Positions 30,716 to 44,037 of a stretch of 64,000 nucleotides of DNA are shown in pieces. The number at the start of each line of letters is the position of its first letter. Positions within the stretch are counted from its first letter, which is position 1. A model generated the notes under the pieces. It was not told the DNA's origin, ran no database searches, and saw only the letters and a list, made by a program, of their open reading frames with translations. The position numbers were made by a program, and so were the translations under genes. The stretch lies in NCBI RefSeq assembly GCF_963576615.1, contig NC_088716.1, positions 1,736,001 to 1,800,000 of the forward strand. Reading direction: 5' to 3'. The DNA comes from Watersipora subatra. Lineage: Eukaryota; Bryozoa; Gymnolaemata; Cheilostomatida; Watersiporidae.

Positions 30716-33437
30716 CTATCGAGTTATATTATTTTTTATTATTCGATAACGAGATATTTGTTTCGGATCTTTCGATAGGCTAAAAATAGGCAACAAAGTC
30801 ATATCGAGAAATACAACTATCGACATCGACTATAGAAATCGACTATCGAGCTATCGCGCAACCCTAGTATAGTGTAAAAGTAATGTGTTAGGTAATATAG
30901 TGTAGGCATTGCAATTGTAATGTAAGGGTAATGTAAAGGGCATTCACTTAGTATTATATGAGTTTAATACGTTACACAAAGGCTACAGTTTAGACACCCA
31001 AAAAAGTTCTCACATGTCAGGCAATGTCTCAGCGTCATGATTTTCCTATTGGCCATTTTTTAAGGAAGACTAAAAACTGACCAAAGTATAGCCTATATGA
31101 TTAGATCACACTTTCACAAAAAATATCAGGAGTACAATGATCGATGGTGAGAGTGGAATGAAAAAGTGAAAGGTCTTGACAGTTTAGAATATTTTTAATC
31201 TTTCATTTATTTTTTATAACTTAAATGTTTGTTGGTTACAATTAGTCCGTTTCTGCTTACAGGTACAACATGTGTGACTATTAAAATTGGATTTCGGCCA
31301 TCGAATTAAGGAACTTTGCATTATTCTCTACTATTATGTCTCCTACATTATTGCAGAAGAGAAAGCACAAAAAACTGTTTTAAAATACCCAATATTTGTA
31401 GCTACGGCGGGTTCATGATGGCGGCGATAAACTGTTGGTTTTTGGGCTTTTAAGAGCTTGTAATCACATCTCGACATATTTTGTACCTACAACACAGCAT
31501 AGTAAGAAGTGGTGAATCTTTTGATACCAAATAACTGTAATGTACATTTCGTTGCAAGTATGCCTTTAACACTAACGCCTCAATCAGCTATTCAAGTTTT
31601 TGCATTAATTCAGTTTGGTTAATCATCATGTTTTTCTGTTTAGTTCACAAAAACAATATAATAATTTTTTATAACTTATTATTGCCTCTAAACTAGTAAA
31701 ACTAGAATTTAGCTATTAAATTAAGGCACTTTGCTCAGATCTTATTGCAGAAGAAAAAGCACAAGGAAGCTGCTATGAAAATACCCAGTATTTTTATAAC
31801 AGGAGGCAGTGAGAAGAAAGAAAGGAATATTACAAAAACACCGCACCATTATATTGACGTTTCCAACTGTACACATATTTTTGACAAGTGATAGCGGGCC
31901 TAAACTGAAGCCTACTGTAGCCTGTAATATATCAAAATTCGACTTATAGCAGCTACTGTAAAATATTATGTTAAGAAATCTTAACCTCTCCACTGGGCTG
32001 GTTACAAACACATGAATCATCAATGCCTTAATGATTGCAGTTGCCCAAACACATTTGCGCCCATATCACAGCAAGGTTAAATGGTTAAAATAATATGTTC
32101 ATCGTGAACATATTTTTTCACTGCAACCGCTACATCTATATATTAAATTTTGGTGTATGAAGATCTGCAATGGACTTACATTTCTGCCAGACATCGATTT
32201 TTACAAGTTGTGTACTATTGGATGTTTTGAGTGCTAAACCTTCCTGTTTCTAGGTTATGTGATGTCTAATTTTTGTTGAGTGTAATCGAAGAGTAAATGA
32301 GATGTTGTGATGTTTGAACTACAGACTTCTCTGTTGCTTCTTACCACCACCATACACAATGCATGTATTGCTAGCGATATGAGCCCGTTTTTAATTTCTT
32401 TTTTCTCATGTACCACCTATGCTCATGAAACGATAGCTAATACTTGTGAAACTACCATATACATTTTCATATTATAAAAACTTGGAAGCACCAAGTAGCC
32501 TACTCGTGCAAACAGGTAAAACGTTTGCACTACTTCAACAATTTCAGACGTAGATATTTATGCAAAACGTAAGTTATTTAGTGGAACTAGGCTGGCTTTA
32601 CTCTAAATGTTGTCTTCCTTGCTGATATGGTGCTACGTATTTTTGTCCATGACATCGGCTGTCATTCTTGGCGCAAGTTAACACTAATAAACTTTGAGTG
32701 AAACTGCAATTCTTCAAGTATACATTTAGCCACTGAATCGCCAAACGCAATATAACTACAGTGAAGATATCAAAACAAGCTCTTAGTCTAGTCTACTATA
32801 TTATCTCATTCGCGCCCGGATGGGTGCATTATAGAGATGTCATTATGTACTGGATTTTTTTTTCTACGAGACAAACAAATAAACGACTTGATTAAATCAA
32901 TAAGACAATTAATTATGCAAGTTAAACAAGTCAGTAAAGACAGAAAATAAGGGGTTTTTGGTCTATTATAAGACGATTGCTTCAAGAGAGCAATCAGATA
33001 ACGGATGATTACAGAAAATATGCAAAAAACAAAAACCATTTGATTAAGTCAACAAGACGAGCAAGGAAACTAGTTAATCTAGTCAAGAAACTCAAGCAAA
33101 ATATTTAGATATATTTGTTTGTTGCTTGCATTAATAACACGATTTAAGTAAAACGATACAAGCAAGCAAGCCAACAAGTCGACAAGGCAGGCATACAGAC
33201 AGGGACCTCTCAAGGATAAGTGTGATATTAGGTATTACAAGAGGGGCCTGCAACTGTAATTGCTGACAAAGCATTGGACCCAGAAGCACTCATTGTTAAG
33301 ATGCGATTAAAATACCAATATTTGGCCACATCACATGAGATTAGTAAAAACAGCTCCTTTTAATTACCAATATATTATGTTCTCCCACACTTACGCGCTG
33401 GCAAAGTGGTGGAAAATCCAATTATAATGATGACGAT
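30716..33437. other. No gene; weak direct repeat
   Basis: A diverged direct repeat lies at about 31290-31400 and 31690-31800 (sharing 'attgcagaagaraaagcaca' and 'aaatacccaatatttttat'). Otherwise AT-rich, no credible exon. Confidence 0.4.
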
Positions 33438-34580
33438 AATAAGAGATCTGACCAACTTACGTTGACCCGATAGCAAAAAAATACCAACAAAATAGTATAA
33501 AACAGCAGGTAAAATACATTGTTGAACATTCATAATTATTGAAAATTGGTTACCTAATTTATCAAACACATACATGTACAGTCTCACAGACAACACGTGT
33601 AGATTCTTCTTGAGACGTATTTGGCTAGTGCGTAGCCAGAGCGTGAAACGCAATAATAAAACATAATGCGCTCGCGGTGATATAACCTTAGTTCGATAGG
33701 TTAGCCTAACGCGACGTGTCATACCACCGCAAAATCAAATTTGCTACTTTGGAAACTTTTAGAAGAAACTTCCGTTATAATTGCTTGCAGCTACGTTTAA
33801 TTATAACATCAGCCGTCATTTATGAATCGTGAATGACAAGTTCCAAGCAGTTAGGTAATAAAATTTCCGATAGGTTTTGAGTCACATTATTCTATCAGTA
33901 GCATTGTCTACCGTATACCGGTAGGAGGGGGTTGACAGTTCTCTAGTGAGAGTTATGTTTATGTTCTGAAAAAGTACCCGAAGAAATTGGTCTATTATAA
34001 AGATCAGCCAATACATGTGTACGTCCTGTATTATTTTTTCGAACGAGTTCTCAACAAATAAACTATTATAAGCGACTCCATTTGAGCTTTTTATGATAAA
34101 TGCGCTGGCGGCCGCGTTGAAACCTCTAAATATTCGCAGCGCGTTTTCCATTCCGAACCAACCATGAAGAACACTATCACATGTTATGAGGGCAGGTAGT
34201 TAAAATGTACGGATATTTTTTTAACTGGCATCTATTTGTATAAATATAACTATACACAAGTTTAGGCTCAACTGTAAGTAAGCATAAGTTTAATTGTACG
34301 ATGACAGCCCAAACTAAATTGATTGGAATTGGAGAATCCCAAGTACCATAAAAAGAAACATTGCTTCATCATTGTAAGCCTAGTTGGTTGCTCTAGGTTT
34401 CGAATAATTTTGTTTTGAATACCACTTTTGAACAGTCTAAAAAGAGCAGATTGCACAACCTAGTGAATAGAGTAAACCTAATAAAATAGTTTGTGGGGCT
34501 TGGCTAAGGATTTAAATTAATCGATTATTTTAACAGCTCTTGTTCAGGCAAGAATAATTTGTATTCATATTTTGTTATAT

Positions 34581-37330
34581 TTACTAGAAATTCCACTGTC
34601 ATACAGCTCACGACCAAAGTAATAATGGAAAAAAGAAAGTGTACTGTTGGTTGTCGAAAAAGTAGTTCTCAGCAGGAATTGACAGAGTATAATGTAAATG
34701 AGACTTGTTTGAGATGATATAAAATAAATTTGAGAGAGCACGACTCTAAAAAGGCGCAACAGAAATAACAGAAATGTAACAGAAATAAATAATAATAAAA
34801 TGAATAATTAACTATCTCAAACTTATGTTTTACAATAATAAATAAATATTAATTCAAGCTGTAGACCTAAACTACTGTACGTAATTTAAATAACAACAGC
34901 AATAATGATATATGTTTATTATATCTCTTATTATATTGAAATGCAATATTAAAAGTAAATGGTAAGCTGCCGTGTAGTATGCAGTTTGAAAGTTGTTTGT
35001 TGGTTAAAATAAATATTAATTCAAGCTGTAGACCTAAACTACTGTACGTAAATTAACTAACAACAGCAATAATGAAATATGTTTTTTATAACTCTGAAAT
35101 GCAATATTACAAGTAAAATATTTTGTAATATACAGTTTGAAAGTTGGTTGTGTTGTGATGAATGTAGAATGGGTTTGACAGCGATATGTAACAGAGAGCA
35201 AGAGTTGGCATTTACGCGTCTGGAAGTTTTATGCAAACTGGAGTGAAATGAAGAAATATTCTTGTCATAAATGGGCGTTGTAGTAACGCCCTACCTTGTA
35301 GATAAGATATAAAGAAATCTGGCTGATGTTCTAGATAATTTGAAAAACCTTCGGTAGTTGGACAAAAACGTAGGGTGATAAACTGTGTACCACATTTTCG
35401 TACCTGTAAATCGGTCTACGCCTCAAACAGTAGACAAACAGTACACAGTAAACAGTTCTACTATCTGTCGCACGGCTTTATTGGCGTTTCGTAGGTCGGT
35501 CGAAACTACTAGTAAACCAAGCTGTTCAAGCGTTTTGTGGGGATTTGTGGCAAGACGTTATCGTTCTATTCTCTGTCGCTCGGCGTTTCAATTTCCGGTC
35601 TTAACTTTTATTAAACGAAGCTTTTCAAGGGTTTTGTGACGATTTTCGTCCTGATAAATCTGTATATTTATGTATAATCCGATCAGATGGGTTAGTTTTA
35701 GGAATTTGCGTCAACCTTTCAAAGACTTGGTAACATATTTAAATAGGTTTATATGCGTTTTGTATCATTATTATACTTAAGCGACTTTACTGAAAAATAG
35801 TTAAATTTGTTGATAGGATTTCGTTGCAAGGGTTTGGTGACGGCCGTTAACGGATAATTTTTCGGGAGTTGTGTGCACATGTGCATTTATAATTCTCCCA
35901 ATCAATCGTTTCACTCTTGTTTGGTCGTGGAAAAAAAAATAAATTTATATACTAGAGATTCCCGTCATGCAGCCCACTACCAAAGTGATAATTGAAAAAG
36001 AAAGGGTACTGCCGGTTGGGAAATGCAATATTAGCAGTCGAATGGCACTGCAGTGCAATAGGAGAACTGCAATGGTAGCTGTAATGTACTGGGTGTTATT
36101 AGGTGCAACAAACAACAATAATGAAAGGAAAAGGTTATGTTTATATCTCTCCTCTGCAATGGGAGAAATGCAATATTATAAGTAAAATGGCAAGCCGCTG
36201 TATAATATACACAGGCTGGGGGGCTGTATATCATTGCTCATAGCAAGCAATAGCAAGAAGTTGTGATATTTATCTATATATCTATAAAATTACGCTGAAT
36301 TCAAAAATCTAAACAGATTTTAGCTGCTTGATCTCTATGACTGCATGCCTACTTGTCCTCTGTGGCTGCATGCCTACTTGGTCTCTACAAACTTGATCTC
36401 TCTTGAACTATAGAAATAGATGTATATCTATAAGAAAATGTAGGCCTATCACTTAATTTTGCAGATATTAAAAACGGCTTAGCAGCACCGCAATATTGAC
36501 CACAGCCTCAGTATCATCAACAAAATCTTTAGATAAATAATAACAGTAACATATTGCACACCATCGGTCACCATAGGCCTACTTTGATCTTGTAAATCCG
36601 AAAGGATATTCTTATAATTAAATCTTATAATAATCCGATAAAACCGAATAATTATTCTTATAATTAAATATTGTAATAATCTTATAAGAATCGTTAGAAA
36701 AATACCATCGTCATTTTCTTTACTTTCACTGCTTTGGACATCAATTGGAATACCGAAGTACTCATTATAAGTGTCCAAAATGTCAGAGTCCGGTAGAATT
36801 GGCAAAAAAAAAACCGATTACTTTTCAGTACTTCTACGTTGATTACAGAAACCTTCGGCAATTGGACAATGCCATAGACTGGTGAAATGTGCACGCCTTT
36901 TTTTCTGAAATGCGCACGACTTCGTGGTTCTACTCTTTGTTGCACGGCCTTATCAGCGTTTCATTTGCCGGTCTTAATTTTGAGTAAAAAACGCTCGTCA
37001 AGTTTTTATCGCGAGTTTAAGCCAAATTAATCTGTCTATTTATGTATAATCCGATCAGATGGGTTAGTTTTAGGATATTGCAGAAACTGTTCAAAGACTT
37101 GGTAACATATTTAAATATGTTCACACGTGTTTTGTATCATTATTAATTATTATACTTGAGCGACCTTACACAAAAATGGTTAACATTTTTGATGTTATTA
37201 TGATACAAGGGTTTGATAACGGCCGTGGACGGATAATTTTTCGGGAGTTGTGTGCGCATATGCATTTATCATTGAGCTCCCAAACATTCGCTTCGCTCGT
37301 GTTTGGTTGTGGGATAATTGACAAGATTTA
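34581..37330 (+). repeat. Two tandem units of about 1.36 kb within copy A
   Basis: 34581-35931 and 35936-37330 share, in order, the 'atacagctcacgaccaaagtaataat' start, an AACCTTCGG block, TATAATCCGATCAGATGGGT, and CGGATAATTTTTCGGGAGTT. The units are clearly diverged. Copy B retains one unit. Confidence 0.8.
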
Positions 37331-37999
37331 ATGGTGGAGAAAAAAATAAATATATTGTATTTATTGAAATTTTTATTATTTTTTTCATAAGAAAAACAAA
37401 ACAGGACACTAAATGTCAAAACAAGTGAATTACCTACACCAAAATACTTTTACAAGAGATATGTCCTACAGCGGGTTATAGTAAAACACTAATTGTTGGG
37501 AAAGAAACTTTGGGGTTAAGTGAATCAAAGGCTATGTTATCATTTTATTATTATTATTATCAGTTATTATTATGTTACAAGTACAGCTTTAGCCTGTGAT
37601 CTGTTACAATGACATCAGGTAAAAGCAGGATACCAAGCTGCTGTGACTAAAGATGAACACTTGAAGCTAAAGAACAACTTGATCCAAGTGATAGAGTTTA
37701 CTAATGGTATGAGGTCATTGTAATAATTTGAACCAATTGTATGATGTTTTACAGTGAAGCTAGCCAATAGCAAAGAGTGGTTTATAGCTGTAACTACTAT
37801 TAGGAGGTCTTACGATATTTCCAAGACTTTGTAATGAGGTAGCCGACCTTCAGGAAAGTTTTCATTCAGTAGTATTTTTACACTGTGGTCACACTATACA
37901 CTCTATACTCCAGCTGCAGTTGTCTTGCCTTTTCCTATCTGGTACTTGTCTTTCCTATGATAGGGCTTAGTTTTCTATAAATAAACAGTTGAGGGAGAA

Positions 38000-38320
38000 A
38001 GTGGGGCAGAGAGAGAGTGTGAGAGAGAGAGAGAGAGAGTGGGAGAGAGAGATGAAGAGAGAGAGTATCCGGGAGAGAGGAAATGAGAGAAAAACGGAAA
38101 GGTAGAGAGAAACGGGAGACAGAGAGTGGAAAGGAGAGAAAGGGAAAGAGGGAGAGAGAACGAGTGGGAGGGAGACCGAGACAGTAAGCGGGAGAGAAGG
38201 AGCGGGAATGGGATGGAGAAAGAGGGAGCTGAAGAGAGAGAGGAAGCGGGAGAGAGGGGGAGCGGGAGAGAGGGGGAGCGGGAGAGAGGGGGAGCGGGAG
38301 AGGCGGAGAGGAGGTGATTA
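38000..38320. repeat. GA-rich low-complexity tract, copy A
   Basis: GAGAGA, GGGAGAG and GAGCGGGAGAGAGGG runs. Long frames on both strands (Ser/Leu/Pro-rich on minus, Arg/Glu-rich on plus) are products of composition. Partner tract at 59165-59475 differs in length. Confidence 0.85.
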
Positions 38321-38984
38321 AAAAGAGAGTTGAATAAATAATAGTCAAAACAATAATCAAAGAATAAAGATTGGGTTGTGAGAAAAAGTGAACAGACAGA
38401 CAACAGACAATACTTTTATAGATAAGGTAAAGATGAACTGCATATATTGCCAGGAAGCTAAATATCAGACACAGGTGCTTAGCCAAATACTCCGATGATG
38501 ACCTCTGGTACAATAGTTGACACTCATGGTGACATCTTTCTACAGGTTCTCTATAGCAGCCCTGAAAATACGACAAAGGCGGTAAAGAGGCATGATATCA
38601 TTCTTTCAGATAACCAGTCAGGTGAGTAGTGAACTGTTTCCAAAAGTATTTATGTAAACAAGAAAAAAGATAAAGTCTGAGATGGTCACTTAATGACTGG
38701 CTCACTAACAATGACTCAGGGTTATGAGACTAAATATACTTGTAATATATCGGAAGGCATGGAGCATATACATACAAAGTTTGGCTGAAATCAGTCAAAC
38801 TTCATAATCATAATCTATGTGCTTTCGAGTGTGGAAATTAAGGGAACGCATGGTGTTTGTGCAGACCAACGGACACACACTTAATGAAAAAGTGGGGATT
38901 GTTAATATAATACTGGGTACTATATTAATATAAATATTAATCTTTTTTACTAAGATAAGAGCGGTGTCTGTCTCCCTGCAACCA

Positions 38985-39245
38985 CGGTTGCAGGTTGTGA
39001 AAAAACCTTGCAGCTTATGGGATTTGAACTCCTCACATCTGGCTCAACAGCTTTTTACTCTTTCAAATGCCATAATCTGTCTTCTAAAAAATTTGGAGTT
39101 TTATGTGATGTAGATTGTCAGGACGTTTTCAGATTAAAATTGGCAAAACTTGATCGCTGTTAAAATGCTCAGAAGAAAAGATATATTTTTCTCTCGAGTG
39201 TTTTAACCAAAATAAATTTTGCTGATTTTTCTTTAAGTTTATTCG
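38985..39245. mobile_element. SINE-like element, copy A
   Basis: Minus-strand head with GAGTTCAAATCCCATAAGC (B-box-like), then on the plus side the shared body GATTGTCAGGACGTTTTCAG and AACTTGATCGCTGTTAAAAT. The head and body are in opposite senses, so two elements may abut. The partner is at 60160-60405. Confidence 0.5.
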
Positions 39246-39251
39246 AAGGTT

Positions 39252-39829
39252 ACAGACAAGCTGTTTGTACAGACAAGCTGTTTGTACAGACAAGCTGTTT
39301 GTACAGACAAGCTGTTTGTACAGACAAGCTGTTTGTACAGACAAGCTGTTTGTACAGACAAGCTGTTTGTACAGACAAGCTGTTTGTACAGACAAGCTGT
39401 TTGTACAGACAAGCTGTTTGTACAGACAAGCTGTTTGTACAGACAAGCTGTTTGTACAGACAAGCTGTTTGTACAGACAAGCTGTTTGTACAGACAAGCT
39501 GTTTGTACAGACAAGCTGTTTGTACAGACAAGCTGTTTATACAAACAAGCTGTTTATACAAACAAGCTGTTTGTACAGACAAGCTGTTTGTACAGACAAG
39601 CTGTTTGTACAGACAAGCTGTTTGTACAGACAAGCTGTTTGTACAGACAAGCTGTTTGTACAGACAAGCTGTTTGTACAGACAAGCTGTTTGTACAGACA
39701 AGCTGTTTGTACAGACAAGCTGTTTGTACAGACAAGCTGTTTGTACAGACAAGCTGTTTGTACAGACAAGCTGTTTGTACAGACAAGCTGTTTGTACAGA
39801 CAAGCTGTTTGTACAGACAAGCTGTTCAT
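39252..39829. repeat. 17-bp tandem array, 34 units (copy A)
   Basis: ACAGACAAGCTGTTTGT repeated 34 times with no length change; variants with ATACAAAC occur near 39538-39572. The unit has no stop codon in any of six frames, which explains overlapping long frames on both strands. Confidence 0.97.
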
Positions 39830-39889
39830 ATTTGCCGTGTTACCGTTTTTATTTGAAGATATACTGTTCAAACCTATATGTATGTTTTA

Positions 39890-40215
39890 ATATGTATAGA
39901 CATGCTGTTCATATGTATAAATATATGTTGTTAATACATATAGACATGTGGTTCATTTGTATATACATGCTGGTCATATGTATAGACATGCTGGTCATAT
40001 GTATAGACATGCTGTTCATAAGTACATATATGTTGTTAATATGTATACTTTTGCTGTTCATATGTATACTTTTGCTGTACATATGTACTGTCTAGCAGTA
40101 CATATGTACATATATTCTGTATCTAAATTTTTCTTGCTCATTTGTACAGATGTACTGATCATATACATAGATGTGCTGTTCACATGTATATATGTGCTGC
40201 TCGTATGACATTTGT
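39890..40215. repeat. Degenerate 17-24-bp repeats beside the 17-bp array (copy A)
   Basis: Units like TGTATAGACATGCTGTTCATA with variable length resemble aged versions of the neighbouring 17-bp unit. The partner is at 60790-61160. Confidence 0.75.
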
Positions 40216-42304
40216 CCAGTTTGGCACTTTTTGCATCACTTTTAGCCAGTTTGTTCAAAAAACTTTCTTAAACTCATCGGAAAAAATAGACAGAGTGATG
40301 CCATTCTCTAAAGCTGCCTCTCATATTCTAGGGCACCTTGTGGTCCCTTCGTCCACCCTTTCACATGCTTGTGGCTTATATCCGTATATCGTGTATTATA
40401 TATATTGCTTATATCGTGGACACTCGTATGCTGAGATATGACTGTATTTATAATATTCAACATGATAATCTACCTACTACTAACTACTCTCTTAGAATGT
40501 ACAATTTTTATTAATCAATCACCAACTGTTAATTTTCAAAAGACGATTTTCAACCAACTCCTCTAGTTTAGCCTGTGTACCATGAACCTAGAGAAGACAA
40601 GTATACTCGATACCAGATAGTAAAGTACTGGAGGCTGCAGCTAGGAGGCTAGTAGCACTGGTACTACTTGTGCTAGTAACTCCCCTCTGCCATGTGGATA
40701 GTAACTACTGGCTATTTTATTAGCTCATATTGATTAGTATTTAGTGTATACGATGTTTGTATACTAAGGCTAGGAAATGAGTGAATGTATGTTACCTAAT
40801 TCATATCTTGATAAGATTCAATGTTTCCTGTGTGCTTAAAGGCATTGCTACATGCCAGACAAAATATGTTTTTTTTTTCTGTAGCCAACCTTTAGGGAGG
40901 CATTTAGAGTGGAATAAACTTGGAATCCTTTGGAAGCATGCCAATTGACCAATTGAGGTCAATTGCAACATGCCAAATGACTTAATTAGCCAGTAGCCAA
41001 TAGAGATAGATACCGCAGTGACAGACGCTGTAACTGGCTTGAGAAGGCTGGATTGTGTCTGACACCTTGATAAGTCGTCAGACACAATCACTAGTATTAC
41101 ACGCTATGCATTTTGGAGCTTCAAAATGATGGTTTTGATCGTAGAATGAGGAGGACGAATTTACATGATTCGCAATAGTGGTCGCACAACTCCCAATTGT
41201 TTGTAGCTGACGAGTTCACACGCTAAATTGTCCAAGTTTTCTATATAAGCCTGTTGCACTTTTAGCTACAGCGGGGTGCATGTTTTACATCGCAGCTGAC
41301 ACTATCTATTCAGCTGAGATGTAAAACACAGTTAATTCACAATGACTATTTACAGCTGACACTATTGAAATGCATTCAAGGTCAAATGTAAATCTTCCCC
41401 TTTGAATTCACAATGACTATTTACAGCACTTGCCAGTTGGTTGTACACAGCCATATTTTTTTCTTTTCAGCCATCTATCGTTAACGAAAAGTTTAATGCA
41501 ACAATTGTCGAGTTTTGCGATGACTAACTCGTCTAAGAGCAGAGTGTTCACCATTTTGGAAAATAACTCTGCATTTGAAAGACAAACTTTCTACATTTTT
41601 TGGCATTTTAATATATTTATAAAATGTTGTTCAAAATTTTAAAATAATCGTGTTTTAAAATGTTTTTCTGATCACAAAGATTTGTGCAATAATACGAATA
41701 TTGATGTTTATATAATACGCAGTACTTCGTTGTTGATACGATGTTTTTAAAAATACCCCTCCTTGAATCGGAGGTTTGAATCGCTTTGAAGAATTAAATA
41801 TGCCACTTTTCAAACCATTCATGTGGTACAAAGATAAAAAATCGGTCAAAAATTGATGGTATGTAACACTAGTGATTGAGAAGGCCTCCAATGTTTCTAT
41901 AGAAAAATTGATTGTCACATAATCATGAAGACGCACTGCAGGTTTTCTATAGTCAAACTCCCTTGCTCCCTTACATTTTTGATGTGAGTGTGCTCCTGAT
42001 TTTGTGTGTTGTTGAATTCATTGCATGTTCATAAAAATTTATCAATGTTGTCTCGTAAATTAATGTTTTGACTTTCTCAGAGCTATGACGGTGCAGTGAT
42101 TTCCTATGTTCATTATTTATAGGTACATGAGGGTATTTGTAGAAATGTCTCACCTCTGCTCTACATCTGGCTGTATTCACCTTGATTTCTACTGTTACTT
42201 CTATGGATCATCCATGCATAGACTCGAGGTGAGTCTAGATCTATGTATTGGTAATCTTGTCCATCCATCCATAGCCACAGGTTAAGATTGGAAAAATATT
42301 ACAT

Positions 42305-42365
42305 CATACAAGATTAGAACTCACGATATTCAGCTTAGTAGACTGAACACTCTAATACTTGGACC
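42305..42365 (-). mobile_element. tRNA-derived SINE head, copy A
   Basis: The minus strand has TTGGTCCAAGTATTAGAGTG and CGTGAGTTCTAATCTTG, A- and B-box-like. The copy-B partner is at 63300-63360. Confidence 0.5.
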
Positions 42366-42886
42366 AATCTACTACCTATCGGAATATCAGAATAATTACA
42401 CAAATAGTTATGTTTGTGCTCCATCATCACACCTGATAATTTCTCACAGCACACTAGACTAGCTGCCTGGGTGCCAGTTTGATATAATTGTGGCAGACTT
42501 TCTTGTTCAGCCTCCACTGTTTGAGTTTTTTTCACAACCTTTGTAAAGGATAACATAGGATAACATTTGAGTTATTCGTGAAAGCTTTGTAAAGTAGCAT
42601 GTGGAACAATCTACCCTACCAATTGTTGTTACGTACACAAATACGGTCGTTATTTTTATTGGTTATTAGCACATGCTAGCTAGTTCTCTGTGAGATAATA
42701 GAACTTCAATCCATCTGATCTGATTGGTTGTTACAGATGATCAGCCATTTGTAAACTGAACCAGTACAAACGACAGTTTGGCTGATTTCTTAAAACATTT
42801 TAGTTGATCTAATCAAAACTGCTAGGTGGATTGCTAGCCCTATGTGCACCATTCCTGTACCATAGAGGGGGTAGATAGGAAACTAT

Positions 42887-43380
42887 CACTGCGTTTCCAT
42901 GACCCGCATAATTCACAAATTAGAGCCAACCCGCAAGATATCCGCGTCATGGAAACGGCATAAATCCGCAAGCTATCCGCATAAATTCGCAAGCTAAGCG
43001 AGTTTTGCGATCCGCAAAACTTTATCGAATCCATCGTGCTTGCGAATCATGGAAACGGTACTTGCGCTTAATGCGCATTACAATATAGTTGGCTATTACA
43101 TTAAATACATTTTTATGCTTCAGTCGTTTTTATTTCGATTTCAGCAGTCTCAATGCGCCAACGTTCCGAACGATCGCTGCTAAGCTAAGCGTGACAAGAC
43201 TGCTTAGCTACTTATAGAGTCATTAATTAGGCTAATACTTGACCTATGGGGTCAAGTGCTGGTGTTAAATCCGCATCGCCAAGTGTTCATTGAAACACTA
43301 GATTGCTAAGTAATTCAACTTGCGGATCGTTTGAATTATGTGAATCATGCGGATTAAGCGAGTCATGGAAACATAGTGCA
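42887..43380. mobile_element. MITE present only in copy A, about 490 bp
   Basis: Ends CACTGCGTTTCCATGACC and, reversed, CACTATGTTTCCATGACTC. Copy B reads AGGAAACTATATGAAAATCC straight through the site (63858-63880), an empty allele. A 2-3-bp target duplication (AT or TAT) is likely. The interior repeats CATGGAAACG and CCGCATAAAT motifs. Family uncertain; Harbinger or ISL2EU-like elements are candidates. Confidence 0.85.
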
Positions 43381-43985
43381 TATGAAAATCCTTTGTTTAG
43401 TCACGCATACACCCCTAAGCTTGAAGTTATCATCTCCGTGCTACTGTCAGTGATTTGTGATCAACACTCTAGTTACTTTATCTATGGCTCATGTACAAAC
43501 CCCAGAGTGCAACAAATGCTCTTATAAGATACAAAACCATCCTTAGCCAATTTTATATCATGGTTACTTAACAGTTATTGTATCAGAGCTATCTTACCAC
43601 ATCTTCGGCTTTAAACAGCTATTGGAAAGTTTTATGGTTGTTATAAAATGGTGTTAATAATTAAAAATGGTTTAAATTATAATTTTCTAATCCAATAATT
43701 CAACAATTGTAAACAAGTTCACCAATGAGAGAATTTAAACTATTAGTCACATTGAAATTGCAAAAATACTTCTTTTTGTCATTTTTTACAATTCATGTAT
43801 CATACCAGCCTGTTTTTATGGGGATAATTTTTAAAGCTTCCATATATTTTATTTATTTCTTGTGTTGAAAGAGGTGTGACACAAAACTGTCTAAGCAATT
43901 ATCAATACTTAACAGTGGGGTGAAAACTTCTTATAAATTGGATTTGTTAGGACATGAAATTATATCGACTAACTCTGCATGTAGT

Positions 43986-44037
43986 AATAACCTTCAGCGC
44001 ACCACCCATTGCAATGGGTGGTGCGCTGAAGGTTATT
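43986..44037. other. Perfect 52-bp palindrome
   Basis: 43986-44011 is the exact reverse complement of 44012-44037, with no spacer (centre CCCATTG|CAATGGG). The right arm grades into three diverged units of a 27-30-bp repeat (ATGGGTGGAGCGCTAGAGTT-like) to about 44140. Confidence 0.95.

Larger units (their letters stand above)
33438..43513 (+). repeat. Segmental duplication, copy A
   Basis: From AATAAGAGATCTGACCAACT onward this matches 55657-64000 in the same order and orientation, with scattered substitutions. Copy A holds an extra tandem unit (34581-35931), 34 units of the 17-bp repeat, and a MITE at 42887-43380 absent from B. Short frames conserved in both copies (34151-33882, 36805-36479, 38576-37935 and 41091-40801, all minus) show no known domain. 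Confidence 0.9.

Noticed and set aside
37935..38576. Minus-strand frame of 213 codons, Ser/Leu/Pro-rich
   Set aside because: Most of it is the complement of a GA-rich low-complexity tract. The N-terminal 60 residues are conserved in copy B, but so is the surrounding non-coding DNA.
39252..39829. Possible CRISPR-like array
   Set aside because: Units are contiguous 17-mers with no unique spacers, in a eukaryotic genome.
39252..40095. Long overlapping open frames of 100-276 codons on both strands
   Set aside because: They are products of the stop-free 17-bp repeat and its degenerate flank. Frame length tracks the array and the frames occur in every phase.
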